Source of the DNA: Nocardioides sp. SR21
GTDB taxonomy: Bacteria > Actinomycetota > Actinomycetes > Propionibacteriales > Nocardioidaceae
Assembly: GCF_022761125.1 (NCBI RefSeq)
Contig: NZ_JAKWJR010000001.1
Location: 310,001 to 374,000 of the forward strand
Direction: 5' to 3'
DNA: 64,000 nt
Shown here: positions 38,160-46,192 of the stretch, one piece after another
How positions within the stretch are numbered: position 1 is the stretch's first letter
Layout: each line of letters begins with the position of its first letter
The notes under the pieces: model-generated
What the model was told of the DNA's origin: nothing
Database searches by the model: none
What the model saw: only the letters and a program-made list of their open reading frames with translations
Made by a program: the position numbers and the translations under genes

Positions 38160-39001
38160 CGCTCTCCCCAGATCTCTCGGGCGAGCGGGGCGACTGCGGT
38201 CGCCTGCGCCCGGCCGGCGCGGGCCGAGGCCGCGCGGCGGGCGGGGTCGAGGACGTTCCTGCCGATCGCCTTCACCGAGTCGGCATCGGGCGACACGACC
38301 AGGTGCGGCGTGGAGCCGAGCAGCTCGCCCGCGCTCTGGAGCGGGCCGAAGGACCGGTCGAGCGGGGTGAACGCGAGGACCCGGTCGCAGTCCGCCACGA
38401 GGTCGGCGTTCGAGCCGGAGCGGACACCCCCGTCGACGTACTGCCGTCCCTCGATCGGGACCGGCGGATAGACACCGGGTACGGCGCAGCTTGCGGCCAC
38501 GGCCTCGACCAGCGACACCCCGTCGGAGCCGTCGAAGAGCCGCAGCGCGCCGGTCGCGACGTCGACCGCGGTGACCTGCAGCCGGCCGCCCGGTCCCCAC
38601 TCCTGGATCGGCAGCCGCTCGCGGATCGCGTCGAAGCGCTCCTCGACGCTCGGGAGCCTCCCGGCCGCGGCGCGCTTCGCCGACCACTGGCCGACCTCCC
38701 GCCCGAACCCCTCGAGGTCGCCGCGGGCGCGGGCCATCGCGCGCACGTAGCCGAGCAGCACGAGCGGGCTGATCCGCGCCAGCGGCGCCGGCTTCGGGGT
38801 CGAGACCTGGTAGTCGAACAGGTCGCTCAGCGAGATCCCGGTCGTCAGCTGCGCGCCGACGACCGATCCCGCGGACGTCCCGACGACCGCGTCGGCGGTG
38901 GTGACGTCGACGCCGAGGTCCTGCAGCCCGAGCAGCAGCCCGGTCTCCCAGGCGATCCCGGTGATGCCGCCGCCGCCGAGGGCGAGTCCACGTGTGGCCA
39001 T
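38156..39001 (-). CDS. patatin-like phospholipase
   Basis: A 281-residue cytoplasmic acyl hydrolase. The oxyanion loop is LALGGGGITGIAWETG, the nucleophile elbow VVGTSAGSVVGA (Ser43), and the catalytic Asp sits in QYVDGGVRSGSNADL. All three elements of the Ser-Asp dyad group are intact. A GVYPPVPIEG stretch follows the usual AASCAVPGVYPPV motif. It overlaps the tiny membrane protein downstream and follows the phosphotransferase gene by 9 bp, so the three may form one transcript. Confidence 0.93.
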   Translation of the reverse strand: MATRGLALGGGGITGIAWETGLLLGLQDLGVDVTTADAVVGTSAGSVVGAQLTTGISLSDLFDYQVSTPKPAPLARISPLVLLGYVRAMARARGDLEGFGREVGQWSAKRAAAGRLPSVEERFDAIRERLPIQEWGPGGRLQVTAVDVATGALRLFDGSDGVSLVEAVAASCAVPGVYPPVPIEGRQYVDGGVRSGSNADLVADCDRVLAFTPLDRSFGPLQSAGELLGSTPHLVVSPDADSVKAIGRNVLDPARRAASARAGRAQATAVAPLAREIWGER

Positions 39002-39010
39002 GCCCGGACG

Positions 39011-40030
39011 CTACTGGGCGGACACCAATCCGAGCGCGTCGAGGTCTCGGATCGCGGCGCACCCGCGCGCCACCATCACCGCGAACATCCGGTCGCCGCG
39101 CTCGGTCCGGTTGGTGCTGTACGCGCATCCGAACGTCGCCACCAGCGGCACCTGGAGCAGCGCGAACACGTAGTCCTCCCAGCACAGCTCGGCCGGGTAG
39201 TCGGTGACGCCGTACCCCACCAGCGCCTGGTGGTACGCCGCGACGAGCTCGCGCTCGTGAGTCCGCCGGTCCTCGACCGACAGGCTGGTCGCGACGGCGT
39301 ACGCCAGGTCGCGCGCCGGCAGCGCCAGGCTGAGCGTCTGCCAGTCGACAGCCGCGACCTCGCCGGTGGGGGAGAAGAGCAGGTTGTCGAGGCGGTAGTC
39401 GCCGTGCACCAGCCCGAAGCGCTCCTGCCGCGCCAGCAGCCACGGCCCGATCACCGGGACGCACGCGCGCAGGGTCGCGGCGTCCTCGGCCGGGACCAGG
39501 TCGCCGAGGGCGTCGAGGAACAGCTCGGTCGTCGGGCCGTACATCTCCAGCAGCAGCGCGATGTCGTCCGGCCCGTTGAGCGAGAGGGTGTCGACCTCCT
39601 CCAGGGTCGGGTCGCACCAGCGCGGCCCGTGCAGCCCCGCCAGGTTCACGACCGCCGCGCGCGCCTGGTCGACGGTGCAGCCCGCGATCTGGTCCCCGGC
39701 CTCGGCGGGTGCGAGGTCCTCCATCACGATCACGAAGTCGCCGGTGTCGTCGATCTCCGCGTGGTGGCAGTACGGCGTGCGTACGGCGACCGTGGCCGCG
39801 ACCTGCTGGTAGAACCGCACCTCGGCGCGGTACGCGCCGGCCATCATCGCCCGCTCGCTCGCGTTCTCGGGCGGCAGCTTCACGAGCACGCTGTCCCCGC
39901 GGTCCGTCCGGAGCCGGAAGCACGTCCCGATCTGCCCGGTGCCGATCCGCTGGACGTCGACGGTCCGCACCTCCCGGCCGAGGACGCCGCTGAGCCACTC
40001 CGGCGACAAGTAGAACGTGTTCTCATTCAC
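39011..40030 (-). CDS. phosphotransferase, aminoglycoside/choline kinase-like fold
   Basis: The 339-residue protein has the catalytic loop VHGDYRLDNLLFSP (Brenner motif HGDYRLDN) and the metal-binding VDWQ that replaces the protein-kinase DFG. The N-lobe shows IGTGQIGTCFRLRTDRGDSVLVKLPP with the ATP-contacting Lys, and IVMEDLA is the hinge. That pattern (HGDYRLDNLL, VDWQ) is common in acyl-CoA-linked APH-like proteins of actinobacteria. The substrate is unknown. The GTG start at 40030 lies across a likely TetR-type operator from the DUF4442 gene. Confidence 0.9.
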   Translation of the reverse strand: MNENTFYLSPEWLSGVLGREVRTVDVQRIGTGQIGTCFRLRTDRGDSVLVKLPPENASERAMMAGAYRAEVRFYQQVAATVAVRTPYCHHAEIDDTGDFVIVMEDLAPAEAGDQIAGCTVDQARAAVVNLAGLHGPRWCDPTLEEVDTLSLNGPDDIALLLEMYGPTTELFLDALGDLVPAEDAATLRACVPVIGPWLLARQERFGLVHGDYRLDNLLFSPTGEVAAVDWQTLSLALPARDLAYAVATSLSVEDRRTHERELVAAYHQALVGYGVTDYPAELCWEDYVFALLQVPLVATFGCAYSTNRTERGDRMFAVMVARGCAAIRDLDALGLVSAQ

Positions 40031-40047
40031 CCGTGTGACGCTAACGG

Positions 40048-40061
40048 TTACCAGTCGGTAA
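40048..40061. promoter_or_regulatory. inverted repeat TTACC-N4-GGTAA in a divergent promoter
   Basis: TTACC and GGTAA flank AGTC in the 41-bp gap between the phosphotransferase and DUF4442 starts. TTAC...GTAA sites are typical of TetR-family regulators of fatty-acid and acyl-CoA genes, which would suit a hotdog thioesterase. No such regulator is encoded nearby. The AT-rich GGTAATAT next to it may be a -10 box for DUF4442. Confidence 0.55.
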
Positions 40062-40071
40062 TATCGCCGCC

Positions 40072-40533
40072 ATGAGCCAGGTCCAGACGATGTGGAACAA
40101 GACCAGCCGGCTGCCGCTGGGCGATCGGGTCTTCTCGCTGCTGTTCGCGCAGAAGGCGCCGTACTTCGCCTCGATCCGGCCCCGGTTCACGGTGGTCGAG
40201 CCGAACCGCGTCGAGCTGCTGATCCCCAAGCGCCGCCGGGTGCACAACCACCTCAAGACCGTGCATGCGATCGCGCTGTGCAACGGCCTCGAGGCGGCGA
40301 TGGGCGCGCTGGCCGAGGTCACGATCCCGGCCGACAAGCGGTGGATCCCGAAGGGGATGGACGTCTCCTACACGGCGAAGGCGAGCGGCGACGTCACCTG
40401 CGTCGCCGAGACCGACGCCGCGCAGTGGACCGCGGACGAGCCCGACCTCCCGGTCCGCGTCCGCGGCGAGCTCGCGGACGGGACCGTGGTGATCGAGGGC
40501 ATCATCCGACTCTGGGTCACCCCGCGGCGGTGA
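40072..40533 (+). CDS. DUF4442 hotdog-fold protein
   Basis: A 153-residue protein with the DUF4442 layout: MWNKTSRLPLGDRVFSLLFAQKAPYFASIRPRF, then VELLIPKRRRVHNHLKTVHAIALCNGLEAAMGAL and RWIPKGMDVSYTAKASGDV. The NHLKTVHAIALCNGLE stretch is the central hotdog helix region, where acyl-CoA thioesterases place their catalytic residue. It is probably a thioesterase-like enzyme, but no substrate is known. Its last 17 bp overlap the convergent metallohydrolase gene. Confidence 0.9.
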   Translation: MSQVQTMWNKTSRLPLGDRVFSLLFAQKAPYFASIRPRFTVVEPNRVELLIPKRRRVHNHLKTVHAIALCNGLEAAMGALAEVTIPADKRWIPKGMDVSYTAKASGDVTCVAETDAAQWTADEPDLPVRVRGELADGTVVIEGIIRLWVTPRR

Positions 40534-41998
40534 GGAAGATCGGGTTGGTCAGCGCCACCATCGGGCTGATCACCGAGGTGCCGCGCCGGATCTCTGCGCG
40601 CACGAAGGCCGTACCGCCCGCGACCGTGGCGTCGAGCGTGATCTCGTCGCCGACCGCCGTGGCCGTCCCTCCGGTGATGGCGCCGTTCGGGCCGTAGAGC
40701 CTGGCGGTGCAGCCGGCGACGCCGGTCGCGCGCAGGCTCACCGCGACCTGCTGGCCCGGGTCGGCCGGGACACGGTCGCCGCACTGCCCGGAGACGTCGT
40801 CGAGGGTCGCGGTGAACTGCAGGTCGACCGCCGAGGACTCGGCGACCCACGAATGCCCGAGCCGGTAGCCCTGGATGAGCGCGTCGACCGACAGGCCCGC
40901 GGCGCGGACGACGGTCTGGGCCAGCCCGATGGTGTCGCTCTGCCGGTGCGTGTCGGAGTTGCCGACGGCGGGCTTGAAGATCCCGGCCTTGAGCAGCTCG
41001 ACCCAGCGCTTGAGCGCGGCCTCGTCGAAGCCGTCCCACTTGCCGTTCCAGACCTCGATCGCGTCCATCTCGGTGAACTCGTCGCCGAAGTCCCACCGGA
41101 TCGACGGGACGCCGATGTAGGGGTGCGCGGCGATCGCGAGGCCGCCGAGGTCACGCACCTGCTGGGTGAACTGCCCGAGCTTGTCGTCCTCCGGCAGGTA
41201 CCGCCAGTCGATCCACGTGCCGGCCGGGATCCCGGTCGCGAGCCAGTGGCCGGCGCGGGTCGTGACCTCCTCGCCGGGGATCACCAGGAAGTCGTCGGGG
41301 ACGTAGCGGCCCCAGGTCTCGGTCGCGGAGCTGGTGTTGTGCTCCGACGTACCGATGAAGTCGAGGCCGGCCGCCTTGGCGTAGCCGAGCACGTCGACCT
41401 GGGTCTGCGAGCCGTCGGAGTGGACCGTGTGCACGTGCAGGTCGCCGCGGTACCAGCCCTGGCCGGTGTCCTCGACCTCCGTCGGCGCGGGCGCCGGGAC
41501 GAAGGGCTTCCCGGGCTTGCCGTGGTGCAGCGTGATCGTCACCTCGTAGTCCACGCGCGAGATGATCTGGTACGGCCCGAGGGCGATCCGCCACCTCCCG
41601 GGCGTGATCGGTCCGGGCAGGTAGCCCGGGGTGGCCGAGGTCTTGCTGATCTTGAACGACGAGCGCGCGCCGCCGGACCAGCCGCGGAACCCCTTCGTGT
41701 TGCCCAGTCCGGTGCCGGACGGGTCGAAGATCCCGATGTCGACGACGTTCTTGCTGTAGCCCGGGCCCGGCACGGTCGGCGGGTACGAGTACGACACCTC
41801 GATCTGACGCACGCCCTTCGGCACCTTGAACGGCAGGTAGTGCCAGTCCTGGGTGTTGGCGGGGCCGAAGTGACCCTTGTAGGTCTTCTTCGTGGTCGTG
41901 CCGGCGGCGGCGGGCTCGAAGGTGGTCAGGGCTGCGGTGGTGGCGATGCCGGCGCCGGCGATCAGCAGGGCGCGACGATCCAGGTTGCGGTTGCTCAT
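40517..41998 (-). CDS. Tat-exported CehA/McbA-type PHP metallohydrolase
   Basis: The 493-residue protein begins with a twin-arginine signal (NLDRRALLIAGAGIATTAAL). After a beta-sandwich (about 40-165) the PHP domain carries its metal ligands in YRGDLHVHTVHSDGS, GTSEHN, IPGEEVTT, AAHPYIG and GNSDTH. The McbA/CehA carbamate hydrolases and related phosphoesterases share these. The last 90 residues form another beta domain with one disulfide (SGQCGDR...GCTARL). Substrate is not predictable; a phosphodiester or carbamate outside the cell is inference. The start gives the complete signal. Confidence 0.9.
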   Translation of the reverse strand: MSNRNLDRRALLIAGAGIATTAALTTFEPAAAGTTTKKTYKGHFGPANTQDWHYLPFKVPKGVRQIEVSYSYPPTVPGPGYSKNVVDIGIFDPSGTGLGNTKGFRGWSGGARSSFKISKTSATPGYLPGPITPGRWRIALGPYQIISRVDYEVTITLHHGKPGKPFVPAPAPTEVEDTGQGWYRGDLHVHTVHSDGSQTQVDVLGYAKAAGLDFIGTSEHNTSSATETWGRYVPDDFLVIPGEEVTTRAGHWLATGIPAGTWIDWRYLPEDDKLGQFTQQVRDLGGLAIAAHPYIGVPSIRWDFGDEFTEMDAIEVWNGKWDGFDEAALKRWVELLKAGIFKPAVGNSDTHRQSDTIGLAQTVVRAAGLSVDALIQGYRLGHSWVAESSAVDLQFTATLDDVSGQCGDRVPADPGQQVAVSLRATGVAGCTARLYGPNGAITGGTATAVGDEITLDATVAGGTAFVRAEIRRGTSVISPMVALTNPIFLTAAG

Positions 41999-42015
41999 GA
42001 GGGCCACAGGATGAC

Positions 42016-42360
42016 TCAACGCAGCGCGCGATGCGCGCCGAATGCCGCAAGCGTGAGCAAAACTCCACCGGCGACCGCGCGGCTCGGCAGCCGGCCCTGG
42101 GTCCGACGTCCCCTGAGCGACTGGTTCGACTGGCTGGAGAGGACCGAGCCGTTGCTCTGGTGCGAGAACGCCGACCCCGTGCTCTGGTGGGAGAACGCCG
42201 ACAGAGCGGACATCGACGACGCGATCGACGCCGCCGACGCGAACGAGAACAGGCTGCCGGCCGACGCGATGGAGCCTGCGCTCCCGATGGACAGGATCGA
42301 GTCCTGCGAGCAGATCGAGAGGATCGAGTTCTCCGAACGCCACGACCACAGGTTCGCCAT
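42016..42360 (-). CDS. X-X-Ser triplet-repeat protein with a C-terminal membrane helix
   Basis: From residue 4 to about 81 every third residue is serine: some 26 consecutive triplets (LWS, WRS, ENS, ILS, ICS, QDS, ILS, IGS and so on) without a break. Hydrophobic and polar pairs alternate, and a longer 9-residue period is visible (HQSTGSAFS, HQSNGSVLS). Serine codons mix TCG, TCC and AGC, so the period is not simple DNA slippage and is kept at protein level. A basic linker (RGRRTQGR) and one helix (AVAGGVLLTLAAFGA) end the 114-residue chain. No family or function is known to me; a solenoid or extended surface-like rod is inference. Confidence 0.8.
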   Translation of the reverse strand: MANLWSWRSENSILSICSQDSILSIGSAGSIASAGSLFSFASAASIASSMSALSAFSHQSTGSAFSHQSNGSVLSSQSNQSLRGRRTQGRLPSRAVAGGVLLTLAAFGAHRALR

Positions 42361-42381
42361 GCCGCGAGCCTAGCCAGGGGC

Positions 42382-43212
42382 TCAGACCGAGCGGCCGCTG
42401 ACCAGGTCGGGGTTGATCACGATCTGCTTGCGCTCGCCCACCAACCTGCGCTGGGCCCAGGTCGCCAGCGCGGTGAGGATCAGGTTGCAGACGATGTAGA
42501 TCGCCGCCAGCACGATCGCGGTCTGGAGCTGGTTGCCGAACTCGATCCAGATCGACCGGCCCACGGTGGTCAGTCCGGGCGCGAGCACGTAGAAGCCCAG
42601 GCTGGTGTCCTTGAGCGCCACGATGCACTGGCTGATGATCGCCGGGATCATGATCTTGACCGCCTGCGGCAGCTGGATCGTCACCATCACCTGCGTCTTG
42701 CGCATGCCGAGCGCGTACGCCGCCTCGACCTGGCCCCGCGGCACCGCCAGCACTCCGGCCCGGGTGATCTCGGCGAGCACGGCGCCGTTGTAGAGCATCA
42801 GGCCGACGACCACGGACCAGTAGGGGCCGAGCGCGAGCGGCCCGAACCGCAGGAAGATGATGAGCAGCAGCAGCGGGACCGCACGGAAGAACTCGACGAC
42901 CAGCCACGACGGCCAGCGCAGCATCCGGTGCTCGGAGAGCTTGCCGACGCCGAAGAGGAAGCCCGCGACGACGGCGAACAGGATCGCGAGCACCGCCATC
43001 GCGAGCGTGTCGAGCAGGCCCTGCCACAGCGCCTCGACGTACGCCGGGGTGACGAAGGGCTCCCAGAGCTCGTAGGCGAACTCGCCCTGCTCGGCGAGGT
43101 ACCAGACGAACCAGGCGAGCAGGCCGGCCAGGACGACGGCGGAGACGATGGTGTAGATCCGGTGCCGGGCGCGGGTCCGCGGACCGGGGGTGTCGAAGAG
43201 GACCGAGCTCAT
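42382..43212 (-). CDS. gluD: glutamate/amino acid ABC transporter permease
   Basis: This 276-residue inner-membrane permease has five to six helices and the His/Glu/Gln-family signature EITRAGVLAVPRGQVEAAYALGMRKTQ, whose EAA...G loop docks to the ATPase. It starts with an N-terminal cytoplasmic tail (TPGPRTRARHRIY) and an extra helix, as in corynebacterial GluD. It is the last gene of the gluABCD operon and works as a heterodimer with GluC. Confidence 0.93.
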   Translation of the reverse strand: MSSVLFDTPGPRTRARHRIYTIVSAVVLAGLLAWFVWYLAEQGEFAYELWEPFVTPAYVEALWQGLLDTLAMAVLAILFAVVAGFLFGVGKLSEHRMLRWPSWLVVEFFRAVPLLLLIIFLRFGPLALGPYWSVVVGLMLYNGAVLAEITRAGVLAVPRGQVEAAYALGMRKTQVMVTIQLPQAVKIMIPAIISQCIVALKDTSLGFYVLAPGLTTVGRSIWIEFGNQLQTAIVLAAIYIVCNLILTALATWAQRRLVGERKQIVINPDLVSGRSV

Positions 43213-43279
43213 TCGGGGTCCCCTCGGAAGTGTGGGCTGGAGGAGCGAAGCGGGGGGAGCCCGCAGTTTCGTGGGGTGT

Positions 43280-43930
43280 TCATCGTGCTGCCCTCCAGCG
43301 GCGCTCGAGACCGATCGCGCCGGCCGAGATCAGCTCGACCAGCACGACGTAGAGCAGCGCGAACGTCAGGAAGATCGTGGTGTCGTCCGCGCTGTTGTTG
43401 GCGAAGTACCGCATCCGGAAGGTGAGCTCCGCCAGGCCGAAGACCGCGGCGATCGAGGTGTTCTTCGTCATCGCGATCAGCACGCTCGCCATCGGCGGCA
43501 CCACGGCGCGGAAGGCCTGGGGGAGCACGACGCTGGTCATCGTCTGGCCGAAGGTCAGCCCGATCGCCCGGGCTGCCTCGGCCTGGCCGAGCGGCACGGC
43601 GTTCACGCCCGAGCGCACCGCCTCGCAGACGAACGCCGAGGTGTAGACGCTGACCGCGATCACGCCCTTGACCAGGAAGGGAGTGCCGACGAACCAGCCG
43701 ATGTTCGGGGCGGCGACGAAGACGAAGATGAACATCAGCAGCAGCGGCGTGTTGCGCACCAGTGTCACGTACGTCGTCGCGGCACCGCGCAGCACGGAGA
43801 TCGGCCCGACCCTCATCGCGGCCAGGACCGTGCCGAACGCGAGCGAGCAGAGGCCGGAGAGGACCGCGAGCTGGATCGTCAGCCAGAACGCCTGGAGCAC
43901 CAGGTCGCGCTCGGCGAGCAGGTCGTCCAA
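43280..43930 (-). CDS. gluC: glutamate/amino acid ABC transporter permease
   Basis: A 216-residue permease with the same EAA loop (EAVRSGVNAVPLGQAEAARAIGLTFGQTM) and five helices. RNTPLLLMFIFVF is characteristic of polar amino-acid permeases. The start is uncertain: TTG at 43930 follows GGAGAGG by a reasonable distance but GGGAG lies right against it. It is one half of the membrane channel with GluD. A 67-bp gap separates it from gluD. Confidence 0.9.
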   Translation of the reverse strand: MDDLLAERDLVLQAFWLTIQLAVLSGLCSLAFGTVLAAMRVGPISVLRGAATTYVTLVRNTPLLLMFIFVFVAAPNIGWFVGTPFLVKGVIAVSVYTSAFVCEAVRSGVNAVPLGQAEAARAIGLTFGQTMTSVVLPQAFRAVVPPMASVLIAMTKNTSIAAVFGLAELTFRMRYFANNSADDTTIFLTFALLYVVLVELISAGAIGLERRWRAAR

Positions 43931-43968
43931 CTCCCGGTCCTCTCCGTCAGCCTGTGGTCAGCCCTGCC

Positions 43969-44862
43969 TCACGCGGCGGGGCACTCGTCCATCGCCGGCG
44001 GCTCGGGGGTCTCGACGCCGGACTGGCCGAGGGTGGCCTCGAAGGCGGACGCCCAGGAGCCGTCCTCGAAGGCGTCCTCCAGGGTGTCGGTGATCCACTC
44101 GCACATCTCCGGGTGGTCGAGCGAGTAGCCGATGCCGTACCGCTCCTCCGAGAACGGCTCGACGACCACCTTGAGCTGGTCGGGGTTCTGGGCGGCGTAC
44201 CCGAGCAGGATCGCGCCGTCGGTCGTCATCGCGTCCACGGTGCCGTTGAGCACCTGGTCGACGCACTCGGAGTAGGTGTCGAAGCCTCGCGGCTTGGCGC
44301 CCTCGGCCTCGATGTTCTCCAGGGAGGTCGAGCCGGTGACCGAGCAGACCTCGGTCCCCTTGACGTCGTCGAGGCTCTCGATGTCGCTGTCCGCGGCGAC
44401 CAGCAGCTGCTGGCCGGTGACGTAGTAGGGGCCGGCCTGGCCGACGACCTGGCGGCGCTCGTCGGTGATGGAGTACGACGCGATCACCAGGTCGACCTCG
44501 CCGTTCTCGATGAACGGCTCGCGGTTGTCGGAGATCGTCTCCTTCCACTCGATGTCCTCCGGAGCGATCCCGAGGTCGGCGGCGAGGATCTTGCCCATCT
44601 CCGGGTCGAGGCCGCTCGGCATGTCGTCGGTCGCGCCCTGGAAGCCGATGCCGGGCTGGTCGACCTTCACGCCGATGACGACCTTGCCGGAGTCGGCGAG
44701 CTCTCTCATGCGGGTGCCGTCGTCGAAGTCGTCCGCGGCGCTCTCGGCGACGTCGACGTCGGTGCCGCTGTCGTCGTCGTCTCCCGCGTCGCCGCATGCG
44801 GCGAGCGCCGCGGCCAGGACGAGGGCGACCGTGGCTGCCTGGGCCCTCCTGATGTGTCGCAT
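43969..44862 (-). CDS. gluB: glutamate-binding lipoprotein
   Basis: The 297-residue substrate-binding protein has a lipoprotein signal with LAAC at the cleavage site (Cys23) and an acidic linker (DAGDDDDSGTDVDVAESAADD) that tethers it to the membrane. The body is a type-3 periplasmic-binding fold: KVVIGVKVDQPGIGFQ, PSGLDPEMGKILAADLGI, GEVDLVIASYSITDERR, VGQAGPYYVTGQQLLV and CSVTGSTSLENI. It fits the glutamate-binding GluB group, though ligand specificity is inferred from the operon. Confidence 0.93.
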   Translation of the reverse strand: MRHIRRAQAATVALVLAAALAACGDAGDDDDSGTDVDVAESAADDFDDGTRMRELADSGKVVIGVKVDQPGIGFQGATDDMPSGLDPEMGKILAADLGIAPEDIEWKETISDNREPFIENGEVDLVIASYSITDERRQVVGQAGPYYVTGQQLLVAADSDIESLDDVKGTEVCSVTGSTSLENIEAEGAKPRGFDTYSECVDQVLNGTVDAMTTDGAILLGYAAQNPDQLKVVVEPFSEERYGIGYSLDHPEMCEWITDTLEDAFEDGSWASAFEATLGQSGVETPEPPAMDECPAA

Positions 44863-44900
44863 GTCTTCTCCTCTTCCGAGTAAGGGTGAAGCGCTGACGG

Positions 44901-45644
44901 TCAGTGCTTGAGGATCTTGCCGAGGAAGTCTCGGGCGCGGTCGGTCCGCGGGTTGCTGAAGAACTCGTCGGGGGTGCTCTCCTCGACGACCGCGCCGTCG
45001 GACATGAACAGCACGCGGTCGGCGGCGGTGCGGGCGAAGCCCATCTCGTGGGTGACGACGATCATCGTCATGCCGCGCTGGGCGAGGTCGACCATGACGT
45101 CGAGGACCTCCTTGATCATCTCCGGGTCGAGCGCCGAGGTCGGCTCGTCGAAGAGCATCACCTTGGGGTCCATCGCCAGCGCGCGGGCGATCGCGACCCG
45201 CTGCTGCTGGCCGCCGGAGAGCTGGGCGGGGTACTTGCCTGCCTGGCTGTCCACGCCCACCCGGCGCAACAGCTCCATCGCCCGCTGCTCCGCTTCCTGC
45301 CGGCCCGTCCTCCGGACCTTCATCGGGCCGAGGGTGACGTTCTCGAGGACGGTCTTGTGCGCGAAGAGGTTGAAGCTCTGGAAGACCATGCCGACGTCGG
45401 ATCGCAGCTCCGCCAACGCCTTCCCCTCCTGGGGGAGCGGGCGGCCGTCGAGGCTGATCGAGCCGCTGTCGATGGTCTCGAGGCGGTTGATCGCCCGGCA
45501 CAGCGTCGACTTCCCGGAGCCGGAGGGGCCGATCACCACGACGACCTCGCCCCGGCGTACGGCCAGGTTGACGTCCTTGAGCACGTGGAGGTCGCCGAAC
45601 CACTTGTCCACGTGGTCGAGCGCCACGAGCGCGTCAGCCGCCAT
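44901..45644 (-). CDS. gluA: glutamate/amino acid ABC transporter ATPase
   Basis: The 247-residue ATPase shows Walker [11 protein letters not shown]-loop [12 protein letters not shown], signature [15 protein letters not shown], Walker [13 protein letters not shown] and the H-loop VVTHEMGFA. These are the polar-amino-acid (GlnQ/GluA) signatures. The ATG at 45644 is chosen for alignment with the family N-terminus; an in-frame GTG four codons upstream is possible. It starts the gluABCD operon, so its upstream 64 bp (45645-45708) should hold the promoter. Confidence 0.93.
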   Translation of the reverse strand: MAADALVALDHVDKWFGDLHVLKDVNLAVRRGEVVVVIGPSGSGKSTLCRAINRLETIDSGSISLDGRPLPQEGKALAELRSDVGMVFQSFNLFAHKTVLENVTLGPMKVRRTGRQEAEQRAMELLRRVGVDSQAGKYPAQLSGGQQQRVAIARALAMDPKVMLFDEPTSALDPEMIKEVLDVMVDLAQRGMTMIVVTHEMGFARTAADRVLFMSDGAVVEESTPDEFFSNPRTDRARDFLGKILKH

Positions 45645-45708
45645 GCACAAGGACACTAGTCCAGAGATAGCCCGTTCGGGCCATGCCATGCCTGGGGTAC
45701 CCGAAGCG

Positions 45709-46122
45709 TTACGAGATGGCGACCTTCAGGTGGGACCACACGTCCGGTCCCTCCCAGTCGCCCCGGCCGGGCGCGGGGATCCACTCCAGACCGACCAGGC
45801 GAGGGCAGGTGCACTCGAGCTCGGGGTCCGTGCCCAGGGCGGCAGGCCCGTCGTCGACGTGCGCACGGAAGATGCTGGTAGCCCCCACATCTTGGCGGTG
45901 CTCGACGCGGCGGACGAAGGTCGCATCGGTCACCCGAAGGCAGACCTCCTCGGCGACCTCCCGCCGGACTGCGTCCGCGGAAGTCTCGCCGGGCTCGATG
46001 CCTCCGCCGGGCAGCGTGAGGTACTCCTGGCCGACGTGACGGCCGCTCGCGTCCTTGGATCGATGCCGGACCATCAGCACGAGCCCGTCCCGCTCGATGA
46101 TGGCCGCCACTCGTTCGCGCAC
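45709..46122 (-). CDS. Nudix hydrolase
   Basis: A 137-residue protein with the Nudix box [22 protein letters not shown], in which the catalytic REVAEE is intact but the usual glycine after EE is cysteine. The GTG at 46122 is favoured because longer forms run into the divergent miaB promoter and gene. RHRSKD...YLTLPGGG precedes the box. It hydrolyses some nucleoside diphosphate derivative; the substrate is unknown. The 70-bp gap to miaB is a divergent promoter. Confidence 0.85.
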   Translation of the reverse strand: MRERVAAIIERDGLVLMVRHRSKDASGRHVGQEYLTLPGGGIEPGETSADAVRREVAEEVCLRVTDATFVRRVEHRQDVGATSIFRAHVDDGPAALGTDPELECTCPRLVGLEWIPAPGRGDWEGPDVWSHLKVAIS

Positions 46123-46192
46123 GCAGGCAGTGTGGCAGTGCACCTCGCTCGTTTGGGATGGTCGTGGCCGCCCGCCGTACCCTGGGACGGCT

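Noticed and set aside
38001..39001. Anti-phage defence pair (patatin plus membrane protein)
   Set aside because: No nucleotide cyclase, sensor or other defence gene lies nearby; the patatin resembles housekeeping family members.
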